DNA of 64,000 nucleotides from UBA6522 sp965262365 (GTDB lineage: Bacteria > Pseudomonadota > Gammaproteobacteria > Steroidobacterales > Rariloculaceae), in the NCBI GenBank assembly GCA_965262365.1, contig OZ253541.1, forward strand, positions 1,798,001 through 1,862,000, in the 5' to 3' direction. A program made the position numbers and the translations under genes. Below the pieces are notes generated by a model. It was given only the letters and a program-made list of their open reading frames with translations, was not told the origin of the DNA and searched no databases. Shown here in pieces: positions 1-8,978 of this stretch. Every line of letters starts with the position of its first letter. The first letter of the stretch is position 1.

Positions 1-187
1 CACAGACCTGATCGAAAAGGGCGTCGAACGTCTCGTAGGGCCTGTCCGGATTGGCGACCGACGGCACTACAGCGGCCCGAGCGGCATCCAGATGCGCGTT
101 CACCGCGGCGGACTGCGCGTTCACGTCCGCGATCAGCGAGCCTGCCACAAGCACAGCACCACAGAATCGCACCAGGTGCCACGTCAT
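1..187 (-). CDS. Secreted protein, N-terminal part only (possible MBL-fold hydrolase)
   Basis: Only the first 62 residues are inside the window; the gene runs off the left edge. The ATG at 187 has AGGAGAG about 5 bases upstream. Residues 1-24 form a signal peptide ending in VNAQ. The next stretch (HLDAARAAVVPSV, then ETFDALFDQVC) resembles the mature N-terminus of secreted B3-type metallo-beta-lactamase-fold hydrolases, but the metal-binding HxHxDH motif would lie outside the window, so the family is a guess. It follows the GRW gene at 214-1023 on the same strand with 26 bases between them, and is probably the third gene of that operon. Confidence 0.5.
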   Translation of the reverse strand, partial: MTWHLVRFCGAVLVAGSLIADVNAQSAAVNAHLDAARAAVVPSVANPDRPYETFDALFDQVC

Positions 188-213
188 CAGCGTCTCTCCT
201 TGTTATTGGCGTA

Positions 214-1023
214 TTACTGCCGCCCGTCGGGGTACTTGTCTCCGGGATAAGCGTATTGCTGTTCGCGCCTCGCGGATTCGCCATCGCAATTCCGCCACCC
301 CTGGCGAGGGCCGTCGAGCCCCACCTTGGCGAACACGAACGCGTAGGTAAACGGTCTCGTCAAGAAGGTCGGGTCTTCCAGAGTGATGATCAACCTCAGA
401 TTATCGTCATCGATCAGCCGATAGCGCTCCGTGATCTTCTTCCGCACGGAAGACGCCATGCGGAGGTGGTCGTCCATGCCGTCGGGATCGAACGTGAAAT
501 GGCTGGTCTCGATCACCAGGTCGTCGCCGTCGAAGCGCCCACGCGAGAGTCCGTGCTGAAACAGTTCTCCCGGCAACGGCTGAGGGCCGGCTCCGTTCAT
601 CCAGACGTTGCGCGTAACATGCCACGGATTGCTCGGATGCTCCATGACGAGCCGACCCGGATATCCCGCGATGAAAATAGTCTCCCCCAGCACGGCCGGA
701 AATGTGATCTGCGCACAGTCGGCCTGGGTAGGCGACTGGAGCTGATCCCTGTAAAGCAACCACGCTTCCGCTCGTGAGTTCAGAGGAAGCCGACCGGCCG
801 GTATCGTACAGTTCACCAGCTTCTCGCCCCAATCTCCCAATTGTCCACCGCAGTTGCCCCTGTCCTGACCGTCAGGACTGGAGACTTGCGGATCCCACTG
901 GCCCAGAAGCGGAAAGACCTTTGTGGCCTCCTCGTCGGTCTGAGCCGACAGGCCCGCCGACAGGCTGGCCATCGCGAGCGCCAGCAGGGTGGCAAACATC
1001 GCGCGTGGAGTACCTTCCATCAT
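214..1023 (-). CDS. Secreted GRW-domain protein
   Basis: A 269-residue exported protein of unknown function. I start it at the double ATG at 1023/1020, because GGGGAGA lies just upstream and a signal peptide follows (cleavage near SAQ, residue 28). The family motif is a divergent GLSRGRFDGDDLVIET at residues 158-173. The two cysteines that recur in the family are C103 and C246; extra cysteines at 58 and 72 may form another disulfide. It lies 34 bases downstream of the DUF6152 gene at 1058-1465 on the same strand, the usual pairing in this window. The motif-bearing half is clear; no enzymatic signature was recognised. Confidence 0.75.
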   Translation of the reverse strand: MMEGTPRAMFATLLALAMASLSAGLSAQTDEEATKVFPLLGQWDPQVSSPDGQDRGNCGGQLGDWGEKLVNCTIPAGRLPLNSRAEAWLLYRDQLQSPTQADCAQITFPAVLGETIFIAGYPGRLVMEHPSNPWHVTRNVWMNGAGPQPLPGELFQHGLSRGRFDGDDLVIETSHFTFDPDGMDDHLRMASSVRKKITERYRLIDDDNLRLIITLEDPTFLTRPFTYAFVFAKVGLDGPRQGWRNCDGESARREQQYAYPGDKYPDGRQ

Positions 1024-1057
1024 GTTCTCCCCTTGTCGGAATCGCCGCAGTGGCGCG

Positions 1058-1465
1058 CTACTCGATCTCGGGGCCACCGGGGCAGCCGCCAAGGCACACA
1101 ATCCTGCCGTCCTCCGCGAACGTGACCACGCCCGCAGCCATGGCCGTTCCGCCCTCTCTCCGGGTCGGATTGCCTTCGACCTTCACCTGCTTGCCGATGA
1201 AGTCCTCGGGTATCCATCCTTCTTCCCTTGCGGCGGCCGGCCCTGTTCTGGCCGTGATACGCCAGGTTACCGCTTCCCCCTCGGCATCCGGCACGTCGAT
1301 CAGCATTTCAGAATGCGGATTGACCAGCCTGAAGGACGTCACCACGCCCTCGATCGCAATGGTGCGGGACATATCGAAGAAGGTATTGAACGCGTGGTGA
1401 GCCGCGGCCGGAAGGGCCAGAACGGACGACATGACAGCCAAGGCCGCCAGATAACGCAGCTTCAT
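1058..1465 (-). CDS. Secreted DUF6152-type protein
   Basis: A 135-residue small exported protein. Start ATG at 1465 is preceded by AAGGAG. The signal peptide ends in PAAA, and the predicted mature protein begins His23-His24. The Asn-Pro-His motif is at 49-51, mature position 29 for the His. The C-terminus contains CLGGC, a cysteine pair not seen in the other copies. First gene of a minus-strand operon with the GRW protein at 214-1023. No catalytic motif is recognised; a metal-binding role is inferred from the histidines. Confidence 0.8.
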   Translation of the reverse strand: MKLRYLAALAVMSSVLALPAAAHHAFNTFFDMSRTIAIEGVVTSFRLVNPHSEMLIDVPDAEGEAVTWRITARTGPAAAREEGWIPEDFIGKQVKVEGNPTRREGGTAMAAGVVTFAEDGRIVCLGGCPGGPEIE

Positions 1466-1827
1466 GATCCTTGTACTCCTTATCGCGCTTGAGCTTCGCA
1501 GTATTTTACCCGTCCCTGGAAACTCTTGAGACAGCACCTGCGCCATGAACCCCGCGAGCATTGATCTTCTTGCGTGTGCTTCCAGCGATCATCAAAACTA
1601 TACGATCCTCGTACCGCGTTGTCTACGAAGTACTATCAGGACATTTGGTCCCTCATTCCCGAATCCCACATCGTTCCTGTACCGGGCTCCTCCGGCAATT
1701 CTACGAGCAGTCAACCATGAGGATTAGTGAACTAAAATCAATTCACTGCACGCTCGGAAGCGATCGGTTTCGATGCTAAGGTGCGGGCGCTCTTGCAAGT
1801 CGTTTGGCGAAGGGGGATGCTTCCAGC
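1466..1827. other. Divergent intergenic region
   Basis: About 360 bases separate the divergently read DUF6152 gene (minus) and the cytochrome gene (plus). The region must hold both promoters, but I see no convincing -35/-10 pair and no hairpin. Short open frames inside it lack ribosome sites and family resemblance and were left out. Confidence 0.5.
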
Positions 1828-2850
1828 ATGGCGATGCGCTGTCTCCTCGTGGTCCTGTTTCTTCTCCTGCTCTCTCAACGAGCCGCGCCCGCTGGCGATC
1901 CCGAGAGGGGAAGAGTTCTTTGGCTGGAGACCGTGCACGTCGAGTGCCGGGACTGTCACGGCGTCAACGGTGAAGGCGGCTTCGGGCCCGACCTGGCAGG
2001 TCGCAACCTGACCCCCGCACAGTTCATACACGCTGTTCGGATACCGTGGGGAATCATGCCAGCCTTTGCCGAGTCGGAGATCAGTGACGAGGAATTGACC
2101 GATCTGGTCGCGTTCTTCGACAGTCTGCCCGGCGTCGACGAGCCGGCACCCTGGAGACGCCAGGTGCCGGCGGGTGCCCCCCGCGGGCTGGCGGTCGCGA
2201 CGACCTCCGGGTGTGTACAGTGCCACCATCCGCAGTTCAACACCGGGCGCGGCGTGATGGGCGCGATCGATGCGAATTACGTGTGGTTCAAGGGGATGGT
2301 CTACGCGCATTCTGCCGTCTATCCGGTGACCCGTGCCCAACTTGGCGAGCCGCCTTTCGAGCGCCTGGGGATGGGCAATTTCTCCCCCTCCCGCCTGCCG
2401 GAATCGATGTTGCAGGACATGTGGACGTATATCGTCGGCCTGGGATTTCGCGCCCGGATGCATGGGGAGCTGAGCGCTGGAGTACCGTCGACCGATGGCG
2501 TGGTCTACACGTTGGATGTGGCAAACACGGGCGTCGAGGACATTGGCCTGACAGCCGAGGATGTGACCGTGACGCTCGTCGTGCCAGCCGGGGCGACCGT
2601 CGTGGCGGCGAGCGGCGCGGGGTATCAAGGTGTCGGCCGCGATGAGCAGGCCAACGCCGAGGTGGCCGTCTGGGGAGTCGCCCGCATGGCGCCCGGAGAT
2701 CGTCGGACGTACACGCTTGCGCTGTCACAGGCTGCAACTGCCGAGAACAACCTGCGAGGCGCCATACGCTGGACGAAGCCGACGGTAAGCACCGGTCCGA
2801 GCGATACACAGATCATTTTCCCCGCACCGCTTGGAGTACAGTCTCAATAA
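1828..2850 (+). CDS. Periplasmic di-haem cytochrome c with C-terminal beta-rich domain
   Basis: A 340-residue exported electron-transfer protein. Starts at ATG 1828 with AGGGGG about ten bases upstream; an in-frame ATG at 1804 is possible but would add an unneeded leader. Signal peptide residues 1-22. Haem motif CRDCH at 40-44 with Met77 in GIMPAF as likely axial ligand, so residues 25-100 form a class I cytochrome domain. A second motif, CVQCH, is at 129-133. Residues about 225-330 are rich in beta-strand and resemble DUF11/CARDB-like extracellular modules. No partner oxidoreductase adjoins it; the next gene (94 bases on) is a GRW protein, so it may accept electrons in that system. Confidence 0.8.
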   Translation: MAMRCLLVVLFLLLLSQRAAPAGDPERGRVLWLETVHVECRDCHGVNGEGGFGPDLAGRNLTPAQFIHAVRIPWGIMPAFAESEISDEELTDLVAFFDSLPGVDEPAPWRRQVPAGAPRGLAVATTSGCVQCHHPQFNTGRGVMGAIDANYVWFKGMVYAHSAVYPVTRAQLGEPPFERLGMGNFSPSRLPESMLQDMWTYIVGLGFRARMHGELSAGVPSTDGVVYTLDVANTGVEDIGLTAEDVTVTLVVPAGATVVAASGAGYQGVGRDEQANAEVAVWGVARMAPGDRRTYTLALSQAATAENNLRGAIRWTKPTVSTGPSDTQIIFPAPLGVQSQ

Positions 2851-2944
2851 CAGGGGCGTCAGGATCCCGGACGCCGCGAACCTGCCAAGACGGTGATATG
2901 CTCCCAGCAACGAAGTTTCGTCGAAAAAAGACAGGATTACGACA

Positions 2945-3601
2945 ATGAAGGCTCGACTGTCGATTATGGTTATCGTCGCGGCCGTGATCGACATGGGTTT
3001 GTTCGGGATCGCAGCCGCCGCACCTTCCATCGACGGAATCTGGGAGCCTGCGCGGGGCCCGGGACTGGGGCATCCGCAGCCGGAGGATGTCAGACTGACG
3101 CCCGAGGGACGGACGGAATTCGAGAGCTTCTCCGAGGAACGGGACCCGACCCTGAAATGCATCATGCCGGGCGTACCCCTCGGCATTCACGACCCCTATC
3201 CGCTGGAGATCATTCAGCAGGACCACCAGATCGTGTTCCTGCACGAGCACTTCCACATGGTTCGGCGCATCTTCATGGACGGCAGGGAGCCGCCGGAGAA
3301 CTGGTGGCCATCGCTTGTCGGTTTCTCGGTGGGCCGTTGGGAAGAGAACTCGCTCGTGGTAACAACGACTCACATGTCCCCGGATAACCTCATGTGGCAC
3401 AACGGAATGCCCTTCTCCGGCGACCCGGAGACCTACGTCATCGAGCGCTATGACTTCGACGGCGATGAATTCTCTCTCACTGCCGAAGTGTTCGATCCCA
3501 GGTACTACGAGGAGCCGTATGTCATACGCAGCGCCCGGACCCGCGAGACGGACGGAGTGATCCTGGAGTATGAGTGCTATCCTGAATACAGCGGATTTTG
3601 A
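2945..3601 (+). CDS. Secreted GRW-domain protein
   Basis: A 218-residue exported protein. The signal peptide ends at about residue 25 (IAAAA), and the mature part opens with the SIDGIWEP segment common to the family. Recurring Cys72 is in KCIMPGVP; the next conserved stretch, PYPLEII, is at 84-90; an RRIFMDGRE stretch at 107-115; and the signature GFSVGRWEENSLVV at 126-139. The C-terminal Cys is in YECYPEY. It precedes the DUF6152 gene at 3624-4049 by 22 bases, in the order GRW then DUF6152. Function unknown. Confidence 0.8.
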   Translation: MKARLSIMVIVAAVIDMGLFGIAAAAPSIDGIWEPARGPGLGHPQPEDVRLTPEGRTEFESFSEERDPTLKCIMPGVPLGIHDPYPLEIIQQDHQIVFLHEHFHMVRRIFMDGREPPENWWPSLVGFSVGRWEENSLVVTTTHMSPDNLMWHNGMPFSGDPETYVIERYDFDGDEFSLTAEVFDPRYYEEPYVIRSARTRETDGVILEYECYPEYSGF

Positions 3602-3623
3602 TGGAGCGGAAGAGGAACTGGCG

Positions 3624-4049
3624 ATGAAACACCCGGGAATCGTTGCACTGATTGTCATCCTCGGTTTGCTGGGCGCTCGCGCAGCGGTCTCCCATCACAG
3701 CCGGGACGCGTACTTCGATATGGATCGGGTGATCGAGATCGGCGACGTTACGGCCGTGTCTTTCAAGGTTGTGAATCCGCATTCTCAGCTCTTATTTCTC
3801 GCTACGGACGATCAAGGCGACGAGGTGGAGTGGACAGCCGGCATACTCAGCGCGAATCACCTGCGCCGAGCCGGGATCACGTCCGATCTGATCCGCCCCG
3901 GAGACAACTTGACGGTCACCGGTTCTCCAAGTCTTCGCGAGCCGAACGTCATGTGGCTGTACACGGTAGTGCTGCCCAACGGCGATGTCGCCGATCTTTT
4001 TGGCGCCATTCGAACCCGGGTCGGCGTAATCACCCCCGCAGGCAATTGA
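3624..4049 (+). CDS. Secreted DUF6152-type protein
   Basis: A 141-residue exported protein. ATG 3624 is chosen over an upstream in-frame ATG at 3570 because GAGGAAC precedes it and the signal peptide starts cleanly there. His24-His25 follow the predicted cleavage after AVS; Asn-Pro-His is at 51-53 (mature His at position 30, the longest spacing in the set). Lies between the GRW gene at 2945-3601 and the fusion gene at 4096-5112, all plus strand with short gaps, so probably one transcript. Confidence 0.8.
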   Translation: MKHPGIVALIVILGLLGARAAVSHHSRDAYFDMDRVIEIGDVTAVSFKVVNPHSQLLFLATDDQGDEVEWTAGILSANHLRRAGITSDLIRPGDNLTVTGSPSLREPNVMWLYTVVLPNGDVADLFGAIRTRVGVITPAGN

Positions 4050-4095
4050 AACAGCCTCGGCTCCCAACTTCCACACGATCAATTCGGGGACGGGC

Positions 4096-5112
4096 GTGAG
4101 GAGGCTGTCCGGTTTCCTGGCCCTCGGTCTGATATTGACCGTCGCGGCCGGACATCACTCCAACGTCGAGCACGATACCAGTGTCGTCCTGGAACTCGAA
4201 GGGCAGGTCGCCACCGTCGTCTGGAGGAACCCCCACGTTCGCATGACGCTCAGTGTTCCGGCTGGGGATGGCACGGAGCAGACCTGGGATCTTGAAGCGC
4301 AGGACGTCAATTCACTGGGTCGGCGCGGGCTTGGCCCGGAGATGATCCCACTGGGCGGCACGGTCCGGGTTGCCGGGCACCCGTCGCGATCCGGAAACAG
4401 CCTTTATGTCACCAACGTACTCCTGCCGGACGGAACCGAGATCCGGACCCGCGGCAATGCGCAACCGCGTTGGTCCACCCAACATATCGGCTTTGATAAC
4501 GACCCGCTCTATACGGAACCATCGCTGGACGCTGCCGACGATTCGCAAGGCATATTCCGGGTCTGGCTGCGGCGTCAGGGCAGCAGGTTTCCTGCGGATC
4601 TCCCTCTGACGCCCGAAGCGCGGGCCGTACAAGCGGCCTGGAATGAAGCAGACGATCTGACCATGCAGTGCATTGCCGGTGGAATGCCGGGGGCGATGAC
4701 CCGCGTCTCCGCCCCTCATCCGATCGACTTTGTCCAGCGCGATGGCGATATCGTCCTTCGCATCGAGGTGTTCGATGTCGTGCGAACGGTGCACATGAAC
4801 CCGGATGCGGATGCCTCCGCCCAGCCGCCGTCCCCCCTGGGGTATTCGGTGGGACGCTGGGACGGGAACACGTTGATCGTTCGAACAACGCGGGTGAACT
4901 GGCCTTACTTCGACAGCATCGGCATCGTCCCCCAAAGCGAGGCCGTCGAGATCGCGGAGCGGTTCACGCTCAGCGACGACGAGACTCGGCTCACCTACGA
5001 CATCGAGGTCTCCGATCCGGAAACATTCACCGAACCGGTCACCGCGCGCTGGGAGTTCAACTGGCGGCCCGATATGGTCGTAGAGCCCTACGGATGCACT
5101 CTGGACGGCTGA
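4096..5112 (+). CDS. Secreted DUF6152-GRW fusion protein
   Basis: A 338-residue two-domain exported protein starting at GTG 4096. After a short signal peptide (AAG) the mature chain starts His20-His21; Asn-Pro-His is at 45-47. Residues 20-120 are the DUF6152 domain, ending in a LPDGTEI segment. The GRW domain fills residues 150-338, with Cys193 in MQCIAGGMPG, the signature GYSVGRWDGNTLIV near 250-263, and the C-terminal Cys in YGCTLDG. The presence of both domains in one chain, beside a separate-gene pair, supports a physical association between the two families. Confidence 0.85.
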   Translation: MRRLSGFLALGLILTVAAGHHSNVEHDTSVVLELEGQVATVVWRNPHVRMTLSVPAGDGTEQTWDLEAQDVNSLGRRGLGPEMIPLGGTVRVAGHPSRSGNSLYVTNVLLPDGTEIRTRGNAQPRWSTQHIGFDNDPLYTEPSLDAADDSQGIFRVWLRRQGSRFPADLPLTPEARAVQAAWNEADDLTMQCIAGGMPGAMTRVSAPHPIDFVQRDGDIVLRIEVFDVVRTVHMNPDADASAQPPSPLGYSVGRWDGNTLIVRTTRVNWPYFDSIGIVPQSEAVEIAERFTLSDDETRLTYDIEVSDPETFTEPVTARWEFNWRPDMVVEPYGCTLDG

Positions 5113-5146
5113 TTCAGGTTTTCATCAAGGGGACAGTTCCCCCTCG

Positions 5147-6427
5147 CTACCAGACGCTCGGCCAGGGCCTGCCCACCAGAAACCCCGGGTTGGCGCCGGG
5201 TCGAGGCCGGAACTTCTGGATCCGGCCGTTGTTCACCGAGGCCGTGTAGAAGTTGCCCTCGTTGTCCGTCGACATGCCGTGCACGCCCCACATGCCGCCG
5301 GGATACTCGCCCCAGCTGCCCCAGGAGTAGATGAAGTGCCCGTCGAGGTCGTAGCCCAGGATCTTGTGGGTGCCCTGATCGGCCGCCCATAGCTTCTGGT
5401 CGCTGGTCACGATAAAGCTGTGAATGTCCATGGGCTGCCCGCGAGGCCCGGTGAAGAAGTCCCACTCGTCCAGGTAATTGCCGTCTTCGTCGAAGACCTG
5501 AACACGGCCGTTGTTGCGATCGTTGACGAAGACCCGCCGAGTGGTGGGATCGACCGCAATGCCGTGTGCGCTGCTGAAGTGGCCCGGCCGCGTCTCGTCG
5601 GGCGGAACACCTTGCTCGCCCCACTGCGCCAGAATATTGCCGTCCATATCGTACTTGATGACGCGCGTGTTGTCATAACCGTCGGCGAGATACATCGTGT
5701 TCTCGTCCATGAAAGCGAGAAACGTCGGGCGGCGGAAATGATTGTCGTCGTTGCCCGGCTCGCCCGGCGTGCCCAGCGTCAGCACCAACTCTGAGCCGTC
5801 GTTGGTGAACTTGGTAACGAAATGGCCGTCGGCGTCCACGATCCACACGTGTTTCTCGGGATCGTATGGGCTGATCTCCACGTCATGGGGCCGATACCAG
5901 AGATGATCCCACTGGGTCCATTCCTCGACGATATTGCCTTCGCGATCGATGACCAGGACGCAGTGTTCCCAGCGCCAGTCGATGCCCGGCCTGCCGTTAC
6001 CCGGCTCCTCCAGTCGGTCGCCATTGGGGATGCCGCTGCCTGCCTGCCGCATGGGCAGCCGGAAGTTGGGGTAGTGGAAGCCCGGTCCGAGTTCCGGCAG
6101 CCAAACCGATTCCCGCGGCCGCTCCATGATCGGCAGTTCGCCTTTCTGCACGAGAAACACCCGGTCCGGGCTCTCGGCGAAGACGTCCATGGTGACCGAC
6201 CAGGTCCAGCCCTCGTGTCCGGGCAGGCTTTCCTCCATCGGCTTCGGCCAATTCGGCACGACCTCGTACGGCCCGAAGATGTCCTGTCCGCCCCTCTGTC
6301 CCGGGACGGCTGCAAATCCTTCACCCGGCAGCGTTTGCTCCTGGGTATGTCCGGTTGGGCTGACCGCCAGAGAGATCAAAAGGAGACCCCCACAGGCTGC
6401 CGTCATCGTCGCTACGCGCTTGTTCAT
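5147..6427 (-). CDS. Secreted NHL-repeat six-bladed beta-propeller
   Basis: A 426-residue exported propeller. Signal peptide residues 1-28. From residue about 150 it has repeated NHL-type blades: VLVIDREGNIVEEW, HVWIVDADGHFVTKF, MYLADGYDNTRVIKY, HGIAVDPTTRRVFVNDRNN, KLWAADQGTHKILGY and a last blade near YTASVNNGRIQKF. This layout resembles peptidyl-alpha-hydroxyglycine alpha-amidating-lyase-like proteins of bacteria, but I cannot assign a substrate. Residues 40-150 are a variable N-terminal region rich in Trp and Pro. Convergent with the fusion gene at 4096-5112 with 34 bases between stops. Confidence 0.8.
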   Translation of the reverse strand: MNKRVATMTAACGGLLLISLAVSPTGHTQEQTLPGEGFAAVPGQRGGQDIFGPYEVVPNWPKPMEESLPGHEGWTWSVTMDVFAESPDRVFLVQKGELPIMERPRESVWLPELGPGFHYPNFRLPMRQAGSGIPNGDRLEEPGNGRPGIDWRWEHCVLVIDREGNIVEEWTQWDHLWYRPHDVEISPYDPEKHVWIVDADGHFVTKFTNDGSELVLTLGTPGEPGNDDNHFRRPTFLAFMDENTMYLADGYDNTRVIKYDMDGNILAQWGEQGVPPDETRPGHFSSAHGIAVDPTTRRVFVNDRNNGRVQVFDEDGNYLDEWDFFTGPRGQPMDIHSFIVTSDQKLWAADQGTHKILGYDLDGHFIYSWGSWGEYPGGMWGVHGMSTDNEGNFYTASVNNGRIQKFRPRPGANPGFLVGRPWPSVW

Positions 6428-6647
6428 TCTGTTTTCCTCAGTGTCGATGGTCCGTTGGAAGGCCGGTCAGGGCAGAATTGAGAGATTACATATTGGCCCC
6501 GCGAACGACATTCGACAAACCATATCGAAAAACGCACTCGTAAAGTACCCTCGGGGGAGGTTGCCCTGGGAGGTCTGCGCGGCGCCCTTGCGATCGAGTG
6601 GCCGGCACCCACGGCAAGCGGCCGATAGCGACTTCTCCCCGGGCCTT

Positions 6648-7670
6648 TTAACGCACGAAACCGCTTGCAGCTTGCGGGTCGCAGTTGTGGCGTACCATCT
6701 CCTCGTGGGGCACGTACATCAATTCCCGTTGATGCGTCATTGGCTCTGAAATGTACTCCGGATCTTCAAGCATGAACTCGGCCAGCATTCGCGTACCGTT
6801 CTCGATCAGCCGGTATCGCTCGACGACATGCTTTTGCGCCCCCGAGGGAACGCCGATCTGGTATGGGGAGCGATGATCGGTGAAGTTGGTGGTATCGATC
6901 ACGAGCGTATCGCCCTCCCACCGGCCCACGGAATACCCCGTGGCGAACCGTTGATCCGCGTCAGGATGCGCCCGGCCATCCATATGGATCGTTCGCTCTT
7001 CGTCGAAAAACTCGGATCGGATTACGATGGTGTCCTCGTCTTCGTTGATTTGAAATTCGAGCTTGAACAGGCCGGTCGAGACCAGCGCGGCCGGCGTGGG
7101 CCGTCCGATGCAGGTGGATTCGGGGTTCTCGGCAGACAGGGGGTCGTACCGCGCCTGCGCCGCTGCACCTTGCGGAGTCAACTTCAGGTGAGCGTGAAAA
7201 AACCCGTCGAAACCGCCCGGATAGGAACTTAGGCTCGCGCGGTCCGCTCGCCATTTCCCCGCCAGAGTTGTCGTGCCGGCCGTGACCGGCGCTTCGGGCG
7301 CACTGGCCACCGTCATCAGGCGCAGCCCGCCCTCCATATCGATGGAATTCAACTTGCCATACGCCCGCCCATCCACGGCCGGGTGCGCCCGGAACGCAAC
7401 CCGATCACCGGGCCTGAGCGTATCCCGCGTCCAGCCCCGGCGTGCCAGGTTGTTGGCTCCGGACGTTTCCAACGACCACTCCACCGGTTCGCCGCTTGCA
7501 TCGGTCGTCTCCACGAGAACGTACACGTGCGGGTTCCGGAACCTGAGTTCCGTGACGGTTCCTTCCAGTGCCACGGTCGAGTTCATGTCCATGCCGGCGT
7601 CGCTGTGATGACTCCAGGCCGGCGCTGCCGTCAGGCCGGCTGCCCCAAGAAAAACGAGGTATCTGAACAT
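6648..7670 (-). CDS. Secreted DUF6152-GRW fusion protein
   Basis: A 340-residue exported fusion. His21-His22 follow the signal peptide (PAWS); Asn-Pro-His at 46-48. DUF6152 residues 21-120 include LARRGW at 75-80, the commonest internal motif of the family. GRW domain: Cys187 in STCIGRP, GYSVGRWEGDTLVI at 245-258, then TTNFTDHRSPYQIGVPSG. It shares long identical blocks with the fusion at 15304-16323, so those two are the closest paralogues among the fusions. Transcribed alone on the minus strand; the facing gene starts at 7781. Confidence 0.85.
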   Translation of the reverse strand: MFRYLVFLGAAGLTAAPAWSHHSDAGMDMNSTVALEGTVTELRFRNPHVYVLVETTDASGEPVEWSLETSGANNLARRGWTRDTLRPGDRVAFRAHPAVDGRAYGKLNSIDMEGGLRLMTVASAPEAPVTAGTTTLAGKWRADRASLSSYPGGFDGFFHAHLKLTPQGAAAQARYDPLSAENPESTCIGRPTPAALVSTGLFKLEFQINEDEDTIVIRSEFFDEERTIHMDGRAHPDADQRFATGYSVGRWEGDTLVIDTTNFTDHRSPYQIGVPSGAQKHVVERYRLIENGTRMLAEFMLEDPEYISEPMTHQRELMYVPHEEMVRHNCDPQAASGFVR

Positions 7671-7780
7671 CGCGTCCCCACGGACTCCAGGTGCTGGCCC
7701 CTGATCTTACCCTAGTTCTGTTTGACTTGACCTGGCATACGAGTACAGTCATCTGCAGTTCCGGAAGAGCGAACAGTCCC

Positions 7781-8494
7781 ATGCGCAGATCAGGAAGCAA
7801 GTCGGCAATGCGGATTGGCGTTCCGGGTTTTTTGAGCATTGCTCTGCTGCAAGGCTGGAGTCCTGCCGTCGTCGCGCAGCAACCCGAACTCGAGGGCATC
7901 TGGGGACCCGACCCCGAGTTGAACCGACGGTATTCCGAGGCACAGTACACAGCGGAAGGCCAGCGCCGGTTCAATGCCTACGACGTGACCACCGACGACC
8001 CGGGCTACTGGTGCGTTCCGTCGGGTCTGGGCCGGGCCTGGGACGAGCCCGACACCACGGTAAAGATCGCGCAGTACGACGACTGGGTGGTGATCAGCTA
8101 CGAGATGTTCGACCTGGTTCGGACCGTCGAGTTGAATCGGAGCGGACATCCGCTGCAGCCCGAGCCCAGCACGGTCAATATCGAGGGCGTTCCGATGCCG
8201 ACCATGGGTCATTCCATCGGCTGGTACGAGGACGAGACCCTGGTGATCGAAACCGTGGCCTATGCCCCGGGGTACGTCACGACGCTGAATCGCTACATCC
8301 CTCAATCGGAAGCATTGCGCAGCATCGAACGCATCCGGCGGAACGAGGAGGACCGTCTGGTGGTGGATACCACCTATGTGGATCCCATCACCCTGGCCGC
8401 CCCGCTCACATCGACGAATCGTTATCTGCGCTCCGATTTCCCATTCACCGTATACGGCTGCATACCGGATCATCCGGACCTTGAGGAAGGATAG
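7781..8494 (+). CDS. Secreted GRW-domain protein
   Basis: A 237-residue exported protein. ATG 7781 has GGAAGAG upstream; ATG 7808 (AGGAAG upstream) is equally defensible and gives a shorter n-region. Cleavage is predicted near VVAQ (33). Cys78 in YWCVPSG; divergent signature GHSIGWYEDETLVIET at 143-158, with Trp-Tyr in place of Arg-Trp; C-terminal Cys in VYGCIPD. The stop is five bases before the GTG of the DUF6152 gene at 8500, so the pair is almost certainly co-translated. Confidence 0.78.
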   Translation: MRRSGSKSAMRIGVPGFLSIALLQGWSPAVVAQQPELEGIWGPDPELNRRYSEAQYTAEGQRRFNAYDVTTDDPGYWCVPSGLGRAWDEPDTTVKIAQYDDWVVISYEMFDLVRTVELNRSGHPLQPEPSTVNIEGVPMPTMGHSIGWYEDETLVIETVAYAPGYVTTLNRYIPQSEALRSIERIRRNEEDRLVVDTTYVDPITLAAPLTSTNRYLRSDFPFTVYGCIPDHPDLEEG

Positions 8495-8499
8495 AGCTC

Positions 8500-8889
8500 G
8501 TGTCCATGCCCAGAGCACTATTGATTGCGTCGCTTTGTTTGGCTCCGTCGATGCTGCGTGCGCACCACTCGAACGCGCTGAACTTTACCGATGACGTCAT
8601 GTCGGTCGAAGGAACCATCCGCTCTCTACGTTGGGTCAATCCGCACGCAACGTTCGTGCTCGAAGTCGCCAACGACGATGGAGCCACGGAGGAATGGCGC
8701 GTGGAGATGCTGGCCAAGATCGCGCTGGAGCGTCTGGAGTTCGACTTCGATGCGCTGCAGGAGGGGGCGAGGATCCGACTCACGGGCCGAGTCGGCTATC
8801 GGGAAAACACCCTGAACTTCAGCGAGGCGGTACTCGCGGATGGCCGAATCGTGAGGCAGCGGAGACCACGCGAAATATTCGCCCGGTAG
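8500..8889 (+). CDS. Secreted DUF6152-type protein
   Basis: A 129-residue exported protein starting at GTG 8500, with AAGGA eight to ten bases upstream inside the end of the preceding gene. An ATG two codons later could also serve. His22-His23 follow MLRA; Asn-Pro-His at 47-49. The LARRGW-like segment is replaced by ALERLEF, so this copy is one of the more divergent. Second gene of a GRW/DUF6152 pair. Confidence 0.78.
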   Translation: MSMPRALLIASLCLAPSMLRAHHSNALNFTDDVMSVEGTIRSLRWVNPHATFVLEVANDDGATEEWRVEMLAKIALERLEFDFDALQEGARIRLTGRVGYRENTLNFSEAVLADGRIVRQRRPREIFAR

Positions 8890-8894
8890 CCGCC

Positions 8895-8914
8895 GATGTT
8901 TCCGCGGAAACATC
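8895..8914. other. 20-bp perfect palindrome between convergent genes
   Basis: The 20 bases centred on CCGCGG read identically on both strands. It lies 6 bases after the DUF6152 stop and 65 bases before the end of the convergent gene at 8979. As RNA it would make an eight-base-pair stem with a CGCG loop. There is no T-run on either side, so a factor-independent terminator is doubtful; a processing hairpin or a protein-binding dyad is equally possible. Confidence 0.45.
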
Positions 8915-8978
8915 AACAAGCAAGAAAGGGCCACGACCGGCTTTTGCGTAGTAGAACCAGGTTAAGCCAAACAGGCAG

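Noticed and set aside
1545..1779. Short open frames in the divergent region
   Set aside because: No ribosome site, no signal peptide and no resemblance to any family in the window.
5129..5142. GGGGA-CAGT-TCCCC hairpin between convergent genes
   Set aside because: Only five base pairs, no T-run and no second copy found, so neither a terminator nor a REP element can be supported.
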